From contig NZ_JABBXA010000012.1 in NCBI RefSeq assembly GCF_014161445.1, forward strand, positions 124,001 to 188,000: DNA of 64,000 nucleotides, read 5' to 3'. This document shows positions 1-9,945 of the stretch, one piece after another. The notes under the pieces are model-generated. The model was not told the DNA's origin. It did not search any database and saw nothing but the letters and a program-made list of their open reading frames with translations. The position numbers and the translations under genes were made by a program. Each line of letters opens with the position of its first letter. The first letter of the stretch is position 1. Source of the stretch: Microbispora sp. H13382. Lineage in GTDB: Bacteria > Actinomycetota > Actinomycetes > Streptosporangiales > Streptosporangiaceae.

Positions 1-1734
1 GCAGGGATGACCGTGGCGGGTGCGGGCCGGCTGCTGAGCCTGGGGATCGAGTTGGCCCGCCTGCCGAAGGTGCGGGAGAAGTTCGCCGCCGGTGGGTTGG
101 CGGCGGGGGTGGTGGAGGCCATCTGCACCGCCGTTGCCGGCCTGTCCGATGAGCAGGCCGCGGTGGCCGAGCCGATCCTGCTGGAGCTGGCGGGCAAGGC
201 GGGCGCGGCGGAGGTGGCCAAGGCGGGCCGTTATCTGCGGGCGGTGCTGGACCCCGATGGTGAGGACCGTGATGAGCGGGCCGATTACGGGCGGCGGTTC
301 CTGCGGGTGCGCCCCGGCAAGGGCGGCGGGCTGGAGGGGGAGTTCTATCTCCCGCGTGAGCATGCCGCCCGGTTGCAGGCCTTGCTGGATGCGTATGCCA
401 GGCCGAAGGCGGAGGGCGATGACCGGCCGCTGCGAGTGCGTCAGGCGGATGCGTTCATGGCGTTGCTGGAGGAGAAGATCGCCGCCGAGCTCCTGGTGCT
501 GGTCAACGCCGAATCCCTCCCTGCCGACCCCGCCACCGGCCCCGAGAGCGCCGACCATCCCGAGACCCCCGAAGGCACCCAGGGCACCGAGCACACCGAG
601 GGCGTTCGGAAGACGCAGGACGCCGAGGCGGCTGAGGAATCCGTTTCGGTGGTAGGTGCCGGTGCCGATGTAGCGGCAGAGGCCGCCGTCGAGAGCACCG
701 CCGAGAGCGCCGTCGAGAGCACCGTAGACAGCCTCAACCTGGCGACCGGGTCCCGTGACGTGCAGTCCGGCGATGACGCGACCGGACGCGTGCAGGCGAA
801 GAGCACACAGCGGAGCGAGTCGCAGCAGGAGCCACAGCAGAGCGCGCCACAGCGACAGGAGTCGCGTTCGTGGGAGTCGCGGTGGGGCGAGTGGCGATCG
901 CCTGATCCTCCCGGGGACACCTGTGCCCATCACGCCCACGCCGGGCCTCGGCCTGCGGGGGACTGCAGGCACGCGCAGGCCACGCGTGAGGACGACGGCC
1001 ACGAACACCAGGGGCACGGCCAGGGCGCGTGCGGGTGCGGGTGCGGGTGCGGCAGTAGGGCGCGGTGCTCGTCCACAGCGCCGGGGGCGGGACCGGACAG
1101 ATCGGGAGGACCCGGAGGGCCGAGAGCGGAGACGCGGGAGGCGCCCGGCGCGAGGGGACCAGAGCCGGGGACGCCACCGGGACCGGAGCCGGGGGCGCCG
1201 CCGGGCGTGCTGGGACCAGAACCGGAGGCGTCATCGGGAGCAGAGCCGGGGTCGCCACCGGGAGCAGAGCCCGGAGCAGCGGCCGGAGGGCTGCCGGGGG
1301 CGCTGCTAGGGACGGCGTTGGGGACGGCGCCGGGGTTGCTGCTGGCGACCGGGCAGGTGCTGCCCGTCTCCAGCGTGCACCGACTGGCCCGCACCTCCAC
1401 CCTGGTGCGGATCGTCATGGACGCCGACGGGCAGGTCCTGGACATGGGCCGCAAAGTCCGCCTGGCCACCCCCGCCCAGCGGCGGGCGATCTACGCCCGC
1501 TACGCCACCTGCTGGATCGACGGCTGCCCGCTCCCGGCCACCAGGTGCCAGATCGACCACGCCGACAACTGGAGCACCGGCGGCCTGACCGACCTCAAAC
1601 TGCTGGGCCCGGCCTGCCAGTTCCACAACCGCGACCGCTACCAGCACCCCGACCGCTACACCCGCCGAAGGGTCGGCACAGACCGCTGGGCCTTCACCTA
1701 CCACCCGGCCCGGACCAGGCGGGTGCGGATCTAG
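1..1734 (+). CDS. DUF222 / HNH endonuclease domain protein (13E12 family), 5'-truncated by window
   Basis: The frame is open from the first base, and the first visible residues already lie inside the DUF222 helical region, so the true start is upstream of the window; an ATG at 7 is in frame. Residues about 1-150 are the rest of DUF222. Residues about 170-430 are a very long low-complexity linker: Glu/Ser-rich, then a His-rich and Gly-Cys stretch, then Pro-Gly-Glu repeats. The C-terminal 130 residues carry the nuclease end, with a zinc-finger-like C-x4-C (CWIDGC), QIDHADNW, GGLTDL and a final CQFHN in the HNH positions. Relatives are the multicopy 13E12-type proteins of actinobacteria. Their role is not established; nicking or HNH endonuclease activity is presumed from the motif. 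The linker is far longer than usual. Confidence 0.8.
   Translation, partial: AGMTVAGAGRLLSLGIELARLPKVREKFAAGGLAAGVVEAICTAVAGLSDEQAAVAEPILLELAGKAGAAEVAKAGRYLRAVLDPDGEDRDERADYGRRFLRVRPGKGGGLEGEFYLPREHAARLQALLDAYARPKAEGDDRPLRVRQADAFMALLEEKIAAELLVLVNAESLPADPATGPESADHPETPEGTQGTEHTEGVRKTQDAEAAEESVSVVGAGADVAAEAAVESTAESAVESTVDSLNLATGSRDVQSGDDATGRVQAKSTQRSESQQEPQQSAPQRQESRSWESRWGEWRSPDPPGDTCAHHAHAGPRPAGDCRHAQATREDDGHEHQGHGQGACGCGCGCGSRARCSSTAPGAGPDRSGGPGGPRAETREAPGARGPEPGTPPGPEPGAPPGVLGPEPEASSGAEPGSPPGAEPGAAAGGLPGALLGTALGTAPGLLLATGQVLPVSSVHRLARTSTLVRIVMDADGQVLDMGRKVRLATPAQRRAIYARYATCWIDGCPLPATRCQIDHADNWSTGGLTDLKLLGPACQFHNRDRYQHPDRYTRRRVGTDRWAFTYHPARTRRVRI
1155..1288 (+). repeat. Degenerate in-frame Pro-Gly-Glu coding repeat
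   Basis: Degenerate units of roughly 18 bases (ccaccgggagcagagccgg-like) recur here and encode PPGxEPG-type repeats in the linker of the DUF222/HNH protein. Such arrays can change copy number by slippage while staying in frame. Confidence 0.5.
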
Positions 1735-1846
1735 GTCCTGTACGGCGTTCAGATCTTCCCGAGGACCTTGAAGCCTGATGACAACGGTGACCACAACGTC
1801 GGCCACCCGCTTTCCATGGAGTCAGAGATCTCCTTGCCTCAAAGGA

Positions 1847-2327
1847 TCACGGGCGCCCTCGGACCGTGACGTTGTGCGTGCCGCTTGTGTACATGAAGAC
1901 GTTCTTGCCGTCCCACCGGACCTCATACATGTGCTGACCGCCCACAGTGGGGGTGTCGACAAAGCCAAACGATCCCTCGCTGTTCGTGTTCACCGTCCCC
2001 ACCAACTGCAGGTTTCCGCCAGAGACGGTCCGGTACACCACGAGCAGGGCGCCCGATGGAGGAGTTTGATCGCCTGCGTCCAGATGGGTGCCTGGCCACG
2101 GTGACAGTTGCAGAGGCCCGGCTCCATCGGAAGTCCGCGTTGCCGTTCCAGAGCACCTCGTACGTGATCGCCCCGGAGATCGGTGGGGTGTCGGTGAAGG
2201 TGAACGCGCCGTCCGGGGAGGTTGTCACGCCCGGAATCGTGGTACTGGTGCCGTCGGGAAGTTTCCGGGTCACCGCGAGTGGTTGCGGCCCAGGAGCCGA
2301 GCCGTCCGCCGGCGTGAGCTTGCCCAT
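1847..2327 (-). pseudogene. Frameshifted two-repeat beta-sandwich (Ig-like) protein
   Basis: From an ATG at 2327, preceded by GGAGA at a good distance, the frame encodes MGKLTPADGSAPG and then a repeat with the pattern PLAVTRKLPDGTS / GAFTFTDTPP / ITYEVLWNG / ATVTV. Near 2086-2092 the similarity moves to the next frame, where a second unit of the same design follows: ALLVVYRTVSGGN / GSFGFVDTPT / MYEVRWDG / HNVTV, ending at a TGA at 1847. One extra base in the GGG/CC tract restores a continuous protein of about 158 residues. Repeats of this kind occur in large secreted actinobacterial repeat proteins, so this may be a remnant of one. A sequencing error is the alternative to real decay. No function can be given. 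Confidence 0.6.
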
Positions 2328-2486
2328 TGCAAGTCTCCGGCCTGCCTGAAGATCGGAACCTCGTACAGGTCCTAGTGCTGGGCACACACGTTCACCGGGC
2401 TGGAGGGAGCGGAGCGGAAGGGAGCGAGGACCGCAGCGAAGGCCCAGCGGAGCGGGCCTCGCGAGGACCGGAGGTTCCTTCCGGCG

Positions 2487-2542
2487 CAGTGACCGACCGG
2501 GCCAAGCATCGTGGCAGTGACCGGCCGGGCCAACCATCGTGG
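2487..2542. repeat. 28-bp imperfect tandem duplication
   Basis: Two adjacent 28-base units (cagtgaccgaccgggccaag... and cagtgaccggccgggccaac...) differ at only two positions. They lie in the non-coding gap between the broken repeat gene and the rraA-like gene. Confidence 0.75.
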
Positions 2543-2553
2543 ACCGCCCACGA

Positions 2554-3036
2554 TCAGGTGTCGAGGTGATGCTCGCTGAGGAGGATGCCGTCCTCGTCGC
2601 TGTAGAGCCACTCCCCCGGAGTGAAGGTCACATCCCCGAAGGTCACCGGGACGTCGACCTCTCCGAGGCCGGTCTTGGCGCTCTTGCGGGGGTTGGAACC
2701 GAGCGCCTTGACGCCGAGGTCGAGCCGGTCCAGGGCGGCCGTGTCCCGCACAGCGCCGTTGATCACTACGCCGGCCCAGCCGTTCTTCACGGCCGCGGCC
2801 GCGATCATGTCGCCGAGCAGCGCGGTGCGCAGCGACCCGCCGCCGTCGACCACCAGGACGCGTCCCCCGCCGGGCGTCGCGAGCGTCTGCTTGACGAGCG
2901 CGTTGTCCTCCAGGCATCGGACCGTCGAAATCTGTCCGGAGAACCGCGCGCGGGCGCCGTACGAGCGGAACTGCGTGACGCAACTGCGCAGCGCGTCGCC
3001 GTGGGCGTCGTAGAGGTCAGCGGTCGCGAAGCTCAT
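2554..3036 (-). CDS. rraA: RraA-family protein (RNase E activity regulator-like / HMG aldolase-like fold)
   Basis: A 160-residue protein of the usual RraA length. It begins [14 protein letters not shown], the typical RraA N-terminus, and carries the conserved glycine-rich strand [19 protein letters not shown] and the [10 protein letters not shown] motif. In the related 4-hydroxy-4-methyl-2-oxoglutarate aldolases the Arg-Asp of that second motif binds substrate and metal. In E. coli RraA binds RNase E and inhibits it; in actinobacteria the role is less clear and some homologues act as HMG/oxaloacetate aldolases. The start is the ATG at 3036; CACAAT six bases upstream could be a -10 of a leaderless transcript. 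It is single-gene, with about 60 bases to the next gene upstream. Confidence 0.85.
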   Translation of the reverse strand: MSFATADLYDAHGDALRSCVTQFRSYGARARFSGQISTVRCLEDNALVKQTLATPGGGRVLVVDGGGSLRTALLGDMIAAAAVKNGWAGVVINGAVRDTAALDRLDLGVKALGSNPRKSAKTGLGEVDVPVTFGDVTFTPGEWLYSDEDGILLSEHHLDT

Positions 3037-3094
3037 GCCCGAATTGTGCCAGGGCCGCCCGGCGTGGCCCCGCGCCCCGCCCGGAGCCGTCCCC

Positions 3095-4141
3095 TCAGGG
3101 GAGCGTACGGCTCTCGCCGACGGCGAGGTCCCACAGGTCGGCGGGGTCGAGGCCGCGTGACTCCCACACGGCGCGGGCCTCGCGTACGGGCTCCAGCAGG
3201 GGCTCGCCCGACAGCACGAAAGTGCCCCAGTGCATGGTGGCCATCCGCCGCGCACCCACGTCGAGGCACCCCTGCACGGCCTGGGCGGGATCGACGTGCG
3301 AGACCTTCATGAACCAGCGCGGCTCGTAGGCCCCGACCGGCATGAGGGCGAGGTTGATGCCCGGGTAACGCTCGCCGATCTGGGCGAACCGCTCCCCGTA
3401 GGCCGTGTCGCCGGCGAAGTAGACCCGATGGTCGCGGGAGGTGAGCACCCATCCGCCCCACAGGGTGCGGCAGGTGTCCCACAGCGTACGGCGGCTCCAG
3501 TGGTGGGCCGGGACGAAGTCGAACGTCACGTCGCCGAGACGGGCCGACTCCCACCAGTCCAGTTCGGTCACGTCGCGGAAGCCGCGCCGCCGGAACCACC
3601 CCGCGAGCCTGGCCGGCACGAAGACCGCCGTGTCCCTCGGCAGGCGGCGGATCGTCGGCGCGTCCAGGTGGTCGTAGTGGTTGTGGCTGATCACGATCGC
3701 GTCGACCTTGGGCAGGTCGGACCAGGCGACGCCGGGAGGGGTCAGCCGCTGGCGGACGCCGGGGATCTTGCGGGACCACACCGGGTCGGTCAGCACGGTC
3801 AGCCCGCCGATCTGGAGGACGAACGTCGCGTGGCCGACCCAGGTCACCACGGTCTCGGTCGCGGCGGCGCGGGGCAGGCCGACGCGGTGGACGGGAATCT
3901 GGTCGCTGTCGCCGATGTCGGGCCGCAGTTGCCCATGCCACATGACGCTCGTGACCTCGCGGAAGTCCGGGAGAGGTGCGGTCAGCCTGTCGGCGAAGCT
4001 GGACGGCCACCGGCGGGGTCCCGTCGGCGCGGTCGGCTTCGGCGGCGCTACCGGAACGGAGGGAACGGGAGAAACGGGAGAAACCGTAGAAACCGCAGAA
4101 ACAGGGACCTCAGGGCTTTCCGGTTGGATCGTTTGCGACAT
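3095..4141 (-). CDS. MBL-fold metallohydrolase (UlaG / NAPE-PLD-like)
   Basis: A 348-residue metallo-beta-lactamase-fold protein. The zinc signature HNHYDHLD lies at about residues 152-159, further metal ligands are in GDTAYGE (about 243) and the C-terminal HWG (about 302), and the N-terminal part has the family motifs [14 protein letters not shown] and TDPVW. The chosen start is the ATG at 4141 (MSQTIQPE), because GGAAGGGAG stands about six bases upstream; an in-frame ATG at 4174 would add residues without a ribosome site. The first 40 residues are a low-complexity Val/Ser/Pro tail outside the fold. The arrangement resembles UlaG L-ascorbate-6-phosphate lactonase and N-acyl-phosphatidylethanolamine phospholipase D. 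The substrate here is unknown. Confidence 0.85.
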   Translation of the reverse strand: MSQTIQPESPEVPVSAVSTVSPVSPVPSVPVAPPKPTAPTGPRRWPSSFADRLTAPLPDFREVTSVMWHGQLRPDIGDSDQIPVHRVGLPRAAATETVVTWVGHATFVLQIGGLTVLTDPVWSRKIPGVRQRLTPPGVAWSDLPKVDAIVISHNHYDHLDAPTIRRLPRDTAVFVPARLAGWFRRRGFRDVTELDWWESARLGDVTFDFVPAHHWSRRTLWDTCRTLWGGWVLTSRDHRVYFAGDTAYGERFAQIGERYPGINLALMPVGAYEPRWFMKVSHVDPAQAVQGCLDVGARRMATMHWGTFVLSGEPLLEPVREARAVWESRGLDPADLWDLAVGESRTLP

Positions 4142-4230
4142 GGGGAACTCCCTTCCGCTCTCCATGATCCCCACAGGACCGGAAATATTCCTCCTACGAC
4201 CGGCCGATTCCGCTCACGTCGCCTCCGCCC

Positions 4231-4683
4231 TCAGAGGGAACGCGATCTCCTCCACCGTGGATGAACCCGGGGATAACCGCCGTCGTCGAGACCGGCCATC
4301 CGCTCGAAGAGGTTCCACGAGGCCGGGTGGCCGCAGACGGCGTACGAGACGGCCGAGGCGAGCACGTACAGCGCGAGCATGGGCAGGCCGACGCAGAACG
4401 CGTACTGGGTGGCGTGCCGGGACTCGTGGTCGAGCAGGCAGCCGGTGAGGTAGCCCTCCCCGTGCTTGGTGAGGACCACGTTGCCCACGGTGAACGCCCC
4501 CGCGACGGGAAAGGGGATGCGGTAGCCGTGGGCGTAGACGAGGCCGCGCTCCCCTCTGCGGGTGCGGGCTCCGCCGATCCGCGCGATCAGCAGCCCGAGG
4601 GGCGTGGAGAGGTTGACGTAGTTGATGACCTGCCGGACCCGGTGCGACCGCCGCATGCCCCCAGCATCGGCGACCAGTCCCAC
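4231..4683 (-). CDS. Small membrane-associated protein with HExxH (HESRH) motif
   Basis: A 150-residue protein when read from the GTG at 4683; an ATG at 4656 (MRRSHRVRQ) is equally possible and has GGGGG just before it. The centre contains LLDHESRHATQY, which fits the zinc-metalloprotease pattern HExxH. It is followed by a hydrophobic segment (LPMLALYVLASAVSYAV) and a basic tail. Further upstream is a short hydrophobic stretch (LSTPLGLLIARIGG). I do not recognise the family. A gluzincin-like protease would need a third downstream ligand; the Asn/Glu in NLFERM is a candidate. Neighbours (MBL hydrolase, DUF6113-like protein, mshB) give no clear functional hint. Confidence 0.6.
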   Translation of the reverse strand: MGLVADAGGMRRSHRVRQVINYVNLSTPLGLLIARIGGARTRRGERGLVYAHGYRIPFPVAGAFTVGNVVLTKHGEGYLTGCLLDHESRHATQYAFCVGLPMLALYVLASAVSYAVCGHPASWNLFERMAGLDDGGYPRVHPRWRRSRSL

Positions 4684-4693
4684 CTGAACAAGC

Positions 4694-5128
4694 TCACGCG
4701 CGGCCGTACGACTTCAGCAGCCACGAACCGGTGGAGCGGGTGACGACCACGGCCGCCGCGACCGCGACGGCGCCGCCATACAGATACCAGTAGCCGGCCG
4801 AGTTGCCCGCGACGGCGAGGTCGCCGGCCCGCTGCGGTGTGGCCAGCAGGAACGACACGAGGAGCCAGCCGACGGCGGGGACGAGCGCGGCCAGCTTGCC
4901 GCCCATCAGCCTGCCCATGGCGTACGGCACGGCGAACAGCACCGCCAGCCAGGCGATCGCGGCGACCGGCATCTGCCCGACGTACCACGCGTGCTGGAAG
5001 CCGCCGACGACGCCGAGCACCACGCCCAGCAGGAAGAGCACACCGTACGCCGCGCCGGTCACGACCCCGGCCAGCAGGCCGGGGGCGTCCTCGGTGGGTT
5101 CGACGCCGATCTGCGCCTCCTGGGTCAT
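4694..5128 (-). CDS. DUF6113-like integral membrane protein
   Basis: A 144-residue protein with about four hydrophobic segments: AGVVTGAAYGVLFLLGVVLG, VAAIAWLAVLFAVPYAMG, ALVPAVGWLLVSFLLA and GGAVAVAAAVVV. It starts at the ATG at 5128 (MTQEAQIGVEP), ten bases downstream of the mshB stop, so it is probably cotranscribed with mshB. A small DUF6113-type membrane protein directly after mshB is a recurring actinobacterial arrangement, to my knowledge. No catalytic motif is visible and the function is unknown. Confidence 0.75.
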   Translation of the reverse strand: MTQEAQIGVEPTEDAPGLLAGVVTGAAYGVLFLLGVVLGVVGGFQHAWYVGQMPVAAIAWLAVLFAVPYAMGRLMGGKLAALVPAVGWLLVSFLLATPQRAGDLAVAGNSAGYWYLYGGAVAVAAAVVVTRSTGSWLLKSYGRA

Positions 5129-5138
5129 ACCGCCCAAC

Positions 5139-6044
5139 TTAGCCGATGCCGGCGAACAGGTCGGTCTCACGGTTGTACGGCTCGCCCAGGCCGCCGACCT
5201 CGGGCGGAGCGCCGATGCCGGGCCGGCCGGGAACCCCCGCGCGCAGGATGAAGTGCTCGATCCCGAGGGCCTGCTGGCCGACGTTGTTGGACAGCGCGAA
5301 CCACGGCGCGTCCACGGCGATCTGCGTCGCGTGCGCCCGCATCGCGTCGAGCTTGGCCTCCACGTACGGCCGGGCGTCGATCTCCGTCGTGACGTCCTTG
5401 TCCGCGCATCCCGGCATGTCGTCGGCGGACTCCGGCACCCAGAAGTCGACGTCGGCCTCGCGCATGGTCTCCATGGTCCGCAGCAGCACCGACTTCGGCA
5501 TGGCGGTGAGGTAGAACTTGGCGATCCGCCACGGCTCCCCGCCGGGGAACTCGGGGTCCGCGGCCAGCTCGAAGGCCCGCCAGGCGACGCGGTGCGCCTG
5601 GATGTGGTCGGGATGGCCGTAGAAGCCGTTCTCGTCGTACGTCACGAGAACCTGGGGCCTGACCTCGCGGATCACCGTGACCAGCTCGCCCGCGGCCTCG
5701 TCGAGGTCCGCCTGCCAGAAACAGCCGGGACGGTCGTTGGTCGCCGCGCCCATCATGCCCGAGTCGCGCCAGCGGCCGGCCCCGCCCAGGAACCGGTGAT
5801 CGGTGACGCCGAGCGCCTTGCACGCGGAGGCCAGCTCGCCGATGCGGTACTGACCGAGGGTGTCGTCCCTGTCGGCCGTGTGGTGGGCGAGCTCCGCGGG
5901 GATGACCTCGCCCTCCTCCCCCAGGGTGCAGGTCACGAGCGTCACGTGCGCGCCCTCGGCGGCGTACTTGGCCATGGTCGCCCCGGTGCCGATCGTCTCG
6001 TCGTCGGGGTGGGCGTGCACGAGCAGCAAGCGACGGTCAGTCAT
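5139..6044 (-). CDS. mshB: N-acetyl-1-D-myo-inositol-2-amino-2-deoxy-alpha-D-glucopyranoside deacetylase MshB
   Basis: A 301-residue zinc deacetylase of the LmbE/PIG-L fold. It removes acetate from GlcNAc-inositol in the second enzymatic stage of mycothiol synthesis, in the cytoplasm. The N-terminal AHPDDE (residues 11-16) supplies His and Asp zinc ligands and the catalytic Asp; GHPDHIQAH (about 141-149) supplies the third zinc ligand. Length and motifs match MshB and not the larger mycothiol S-conjugate amidase; Mca is the main alternative. The ATG at 6044 has GGAGG only one base upstream, too close for normal use; TACCCT seven bases upstream could be the -10 of a leaderless transcript. The divergent S9 peptidase starts 42 bases away. 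The DUF6113-like gene follows after 10 bases. Confidence 0.9.
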   Translation of the reverse strand: MTDRRLLLVHAHPDDETIGTGATMAKYAAEGAHVTLVTCTLGEEGEVIPAELAHHTADRDDTLGQYRIGELASACKALGVTDHRFLGGAGRWRDSGMMGAATNDRPGCFWQADLDEAAGELVTVIREVRPQVLVTYDENGFYGHPDHIQAHRVAWRAFELAADPEFPGGEPWRIAKFYLTAMPKSVLLRTMETMREADVDFWVPESADDMPGCADKDVTTEIDARPYVEAKLDAMRAHATQIAVDAPWFALSNNVGQQALGIEHFILRAGVPGRPGIGAPPEVGGLGEPYNRETDLFAGIG

Positions 6045-6086
6045 GCCTCCGAGGGTAGTGCCCTTGTGCTGGCAGTATGAGGAGCT

Positions 6087-8171
6087 ATGACGGAGAGCTT
6101 CCCACGGTTGCATGCCAGGACCCGGCGCTTCACCCTCGGGGTGCCGCGCAACTTCACGATCTCCCCTGACGGCGGTCGGGTGACCTTCCTCAGGACGAGA
6201 TCGGGCACCGATCCGGTCACCTGCCTGTGGGAGCTGGACGTCGCGTCCGGAGCCGAGCGGCTCGTCGTCGACCCCCTCGCCCTGGGCGCCGCCGACGAGG
6301 ACCTGCCGCCGGAGGAGCGCGCCCGCCGCGAGCGGTCGAGAGAGTCGGCGGGCGGCGTGGTGGCGTACGCCACGGACCGGGAGGTCCGGCAGGCCGTCTT
6401 CGCGCTGTCGGGCGACCTCTACCTGACCGACCTCGCCTCCGGCGAGTCGCGGCGGCTCCCGGCGGCCGGACCGGTCATCGACCCCCGGCTCGACCCCACC
6501 GGCACCCGGGTCGCGTATGTCACGGGCGGGGCGCTGCACGTGCTGGAGCTCGCCACCGGAGCGGACACCGGAGCGGACACCGCACTCGCCGAGCCGGAAG
6601 GCGACCAGGTCACCTACGGCCTCGCGGAGTTCATCGCGGCCGAGGAGATGGAGCGGATGCGCGGCTACTGGTGGTCGCCGTCCGGAGACCGGCTGCTGGT
6701 GTCTCGCGTGGACGAGTCGCCGGTGGCCCTGTGGCACATCGCCGACCCGGCCAACCCCGGCCGCCAGCCCGTCTCCCAGCGCTATCCCGCCGCGGGCACG
6801 GCCAACGCCGAGGTCACACTGCACGTCATCGGCCTGGACGGCGCGCGTACGGCGGTGCCGTTCGAGCAGGAGTACCTGGTGACGGCGGCCTGGGACGCCC
6901 ACGGTCTCGCGATCGTGACGCTCTCGCGCGACCAGCGGACCATGCGCCTGCTGTCCGTCGACCCCGGCACGGGCGAGACGACGCTCCTGCGCGAGGACAC
7001 CGACCCCGCCTGGGTGGACATCGTCACCGGTGTCCCGGCCCGCCTGTCGGACGGCACCCTGGTCTGGGTCGCCGACGCCGACGGCGGTCACCGCCTCGTG
7101 GTCGGCGACGAGCCGGTCACCCCGCCGTCGCTGCAGGTCCGGGCGGTGCTCGACGTCGACGGCGACACCGTGCTCTTCTCCGCGAGCGGCGAGCCCACCG
7201 AGGTCCACGTGTGGACGTACTCGGCGGGCACCGGCACAAAGGGCACCATCAGCCCGGTGACCACCGAGCCGGGCGTCCACTCCGGCCGCCGCGCGGGCGG
7301 CGTGACGCTCGTGGCCCGGCAGAGCCTCGACACCGAGGGCACGACGGTGACGGTCGGGTCGGTCTCCATCAAGTCCCTCGCCGAGCGGCCCGGCCTGGAG
7401 CCGCGCGTGTCGCTCGTCCGCTCGGGTTCGCGCGAGCTGTCCACGGCGGTCCTGCTGCCCTCGTGGCACGTGCCCGGCTCGGGCCCGCTGCCCGTCCTGA
7501 TGGACCCGTACGGCGGGCCGCACGCCCAGCGGGTGCTGTCGGCCCGGCGGATGTTCCTGGAGTCCCAGTGGTGGGCCGAGCAGGGCTTCGCGGTCGTGGT
7601 GGCCGACGGACGCGGCACCCCGGGGCGCGGCCCGGCCTTCGAGCGCGAGATGCTGCACGACTTCACGATCGCGCTGCAGGACCAGGTGGACGCCCTCCAG
7701 GGCGTGGCGGCCCTGCACCCCGGTGACCTCGACCTGTCGCGGGTGGCGATCCGGGGCTGGTCGTTCGGCGGTTATCTCGCCGCGCTCGCGGTGCTGCGCC
7801 GCCCGGACGTGTTCCACGCCGCCGTCGCGGGCGCGCCGGTCACCGACTGGCGGCTGTACGACACCTGCTACACCGAGCGCTACCTCGGCCACCCGGACGA
7901 GGGGCACTACGAGAGGTCGTCCCTCCTCGGCGATGCCGAAAAGGATGCCGAGAAGCTGGAGCGCCCGCTGCTGCTGATCCACGGTCTGGCGGACGACAAC
8001 GTGGTCGCCGCGCACACGCTGCGGCTGTCGTCGGCCCTGCTCGCGGCCGGCCGCCCGCACACCGTGCTCCCCCTGTCGGGCGTCACCCACATGACGCCGC
8101 AGGAGGTCGTCGCCGAGAACCTGCTGCTCCTGCAGCTCGACTTCCTCAAGAAGTCGCTCAACGTGAGCTGA
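6087..8171 (+). CDS. S9 family prolyl oligopeptidase (dipeptidyl-peptidase IV-like)
   Basis: A 694-residue serine peptidase. The N-terminal two thirds is a DPP IV-type beta-propeller, shown by repeated strands such as [26 protein letters not shown] and [16 protein letters not shown], plus the paired glutamates of [13 protein letters not shown], which in DPP IV enzymes bind the substrate N-terminus. The C-terminal alpha/beta hydrolase has the nucleophile in GWSFGGY (Ser about 559), the acid in HGLADDNV (Asp 636/637) and the histidine in GVTHM (about 668). No signal peptide is visible, so it is probably cytoplasmic, cleaving X-Pro or X-Ala dipeptides. AGGAG stands a few bases before the ATG. 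The last eleven bases are repeated twice beyond the stop codon. Confidence 0.9.
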   Translation: MTESFPRLHARTRRFTLGVPRNFTISPDGGRVTFLRTRSGTDPVTCLWELDVASGAERLVVDPLALGAADEDLPPEERARRERSRESAGGVVAYATDREVRQAVFALSGDLYLTDLASGESRRLPAAGPVIDPRLDPTGTRVAYVTGGALHVLELATGADTGADTALAEPEGDQVTYGLAEFIAAEEMERMRGYWWSPSGDRLLVSRVDESPVALWHIADPANPGRQPVSQRYPAAGTANAEVTLHVIGLDGARTAVPFEQEYLVTAAWDAHGLAIVTLSRDQRTMRLLSVDPGTGETTLLREDTDPAWVDIVTGVPARLSDGTLVWVADADGGHRLVVGDEPVTPPSLQVRAVLDVDGDTVLFSASGEPTEVHVWTYSAGTGTKGTISPVTTEPGVHSGRRAGGVTLVARQSLDTEGTTVTVGSVSIKSLAERPGLEPRVSLVRSGSRELSTAVLLPSWHVPGSGPLPVLMDPYGGPHAQRVLSARRMFLESQWWAEQGFAVVVADGRGTPGRGPAFEREMLHDFTIALQDQVDALQGVAALHPGDLDLSRVAIRGWSFGGYLAALAVLRRPDVFHAAVAGAPVTDWRLYDTCYTERYLGHPDEGHYERSSLLGDAEKDAEKLERPLLLIHGLADDNVVAAHTLRLSSALLAAGRPHTVLPLSGVTHMTPQEVVAENLLLLQLDFLKKSLNVS

Positions 8172-8192
8172 ACGTGAGCTGAACGTGAGCCG
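8160..8192. repeat. Three tandem copies of an 11-bp unit spanning a stop codon
   Basis: AACGTGAGCTG occurs three times in a row (8160-8170, 8171-8181, 8182-8192, the last with one change). The first copy encodes the terminal Asn-Val-Ser and stop of the S9 peptidase; the others fill the gap to the convergent ABC gene. Confidence 0.8.
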
Positions 8193-8194
8193 AG

Positions 8195-9943
8195 TCAGCG
8201 GGCGGTGCCGTGCCAGCTGTCCCACAGCGCGGCATAGGCGCCGCCCGCCGCCACCAGCTCGTCGTGCGAGCCCAGCTCGCTGATCCGGCCGTCCTCCACC
8301 ACGGCCACCCGGTCGGCGTCGTGCGCCGTGTACAGCCGGTGCGCGATGGCGATCACCGTACGGCCCTCCAGCACGGCCGCGAGCGACCGCTCCAGGTCGC
8401 GGGCGGCCCGTGGGTCGATCAGCGAGGTGGCCTCGTCCAGCACGAGCGTGTGCGGGTCGGCCAGCACCAGCCGGGCGAGCGCGAGCTGCTGCGCCTGGGC
8501 CGGGGAGATCGCCGTGCCGCCGGAGCCGACGACGGTGTCCAGCGCGCCGTCGAGGGCGGCCACCCAGTCCCAGGCGTCCACGGCCTCCAGCGACCGGCGC
8601 ACCTCCGCGTCGGAGGCGTCCGGCCGCGCGATGAGGAGGTTGTCGCGCAGCGTGCCCCGGAAGACGTGGTGCTCCTGGGTGACCAGGGCGACGTGCCCGC
8701 GCAGCTCGTCGAGCGGCAGCTCGACGATCGGCACCCCGCCGACCGTGACCGACCCGCTCCCCGGCGCGTGCACCCCGGCGATGAGGCGGCCCAGCGTCGA
8801 CTTGCCCGCCCCTGACGGCCCGACCATGGCCAGCCGTTCTCCCTGGCGTACGTCGAGGTCGATGCCGTGCAGCACGTCGTGGCCCGCGCGGTAGGCGTAC
8901 CGCACGCCGCTGACCTTCAGCTCCTCCCCCACCGGCCGGGCGTCGCCCGCGCTGCGGTCGTCGGGCACGTTGGCCACGCCCAGCAGGCGGGCCATCGAGG
9001 CCCCGCCGACCTGGAGCTCGTCCACCCACGACAGCAGCCGGTCGAGCGGGTCGATGAGCTGCTGGACGTAGAGCGTGGCCGTCGTCACCTGGGCCACCGT
9101 CACCCAGCCCTCGATGGAGAACAGCCCGCCGAGGAACAGGGTCGCCACGACCGGGATCACGTAGCCGAACTCGACCGCCGGGAACCACACCATGCGCAGG
9201 CCCAGGGTGTACCGCTCGGCCGCGAACGACCGGGCGATGTCCCGGTCCGTACGGGCCCGGCGGCGGCCTTCCAGCCCCAGCGCCTCGATGGTGCGCGCGC
9301 CCTCGACGGTCTCCGCCAGTCCTTCGGTCATGTCGGCGTACGCCGCGTTCTCCCGCAGGTAGCCGTCCCTGGCCCGGTTGAGGTACCAGCGGGTGGCGCC
9401 CCACAGCAGCGGCACGGCGACGAGCGACGGCACCGCCATGACCGGGCCGACGAGGATCACGGCGCCCACGACGAAGGCGCCGGTCACGACCGCGATCAAC
9501 GTCTCCGGCACGGCGTGGCGCACGCTGCGGGACAACGCGTCCACATCCCTGGAGGTGCGGGTGAGGAGGTCGCCGGAACCGGCCCGCTCGACCGTCGAGA
9601 GCGGCAGCGCGAGCACCCGGTCGACGAACTCCTCGCGCAGCTCGGCCAGCACCTTCTCGCCCAGCCGTGACGACGCGTACACCGCGAACCTGACCAGCAC
9701 CCCCTGCGCGACCACGAAGCCGGCGATGGCCAGGGCGACGGCGTCCACGCGCAGGTCGGCCCGGCCCTCGGCCAGGCCCTGCACCAGCTCGCCGAGCATG
9801 CGGGGCGCGAACAGACCGGCGACCGCCGCGAGGGCGTGCAGGGCCAGAGCCAGGGCGAGCTCGCGCGGATACTTCAGCGTCAGCCGCCGCGCGTAGGCGC
9901 GCACCTGCGCGCGGTCGGCGACCGGCAGGATCTCGCGGGCCAT
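8195..9943 (-). CDS. ABC exporter half-transporter with intact Walker motifs but degenerate signature
   Basis: A 582-residue fusion of a six-helix type I exporter membrane domain (residues about 20-320) and a nucleotide-binding domain. The ATPase part has a normal Walker A (GPSGAGKST, about 374-382), a Q-loop (VTQEHHVF), Walker B with the catalytic glutamate (LVLDEAT, about 500) and an H-loop (IAHRL). The signature that should read LSGGQ is ISPAQAQQ. The gene starts two bases after the stop of the partner gene upstream, which has the opposite defects. The two are therefore expected to form one heterodimer with a single competent ATP site. It probably exports a drug, peptide or lipid; the substrate is not predictable. 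Confidence 0.9.
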   Translation of the reverse strand: MAREILPVADRAQVRAYARRLTLKYPRELALALALHALAAVAGLFAPRMLGELVQGLAEGRADLRVDAVALAIAGFVVAQGVLVRFAVYASSRLGEKVLAELREEFVDRVLALPLSTVERAGSGDLLTRTSRDVDALSRSVRHAVPETLIAVVTGAFVVGAVILVGPVMAVPSLVAVPLLWGATRWYLNRARDGYLRENAAYADMTEGLAETVEGARTIEALGLEGRRRARTDRDIARSFAAERYTLGLRMVWFPAVEFGYVIPVVATLFLGGLFSIEGWVTVAQVTTATLYVQQLIDPLDRLLSWVDELQVGGASMARLLGVANVPDDRSAGDARPVGEELKVSGVRYAYRAGHDVLHGIDLDVRQGERLAMVGPSGAGKSTLGRLIAGVHAPGSGSVTVGGVPIVELPLDELRGHVALVTQEHHVFRGTLRDNLLIARPDASDAEVRRSLEAVDAWDWVAALDGALDTVVGSGGTAISPAQAQQLALARLVLADPHTLVLDEATSLIDPRAARDLERSLAAVLEGRTVIAIAHRLYTAHDADRVAVVEDGRISELGSHDELVAAGGAYAALWDSWHGTAR

Positions 9944-9945
9944 GC

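Noticed and set aside
5139-9404. A 1421-codon open frame on the minus strand running from mshB under the S9 peptidase and the ABC gene
   Set aside because: Only the mshB part has family motifs. The rest is antisense to well-supported genes and has the Arg/Gly/Ala composition of GC-rich shadows.
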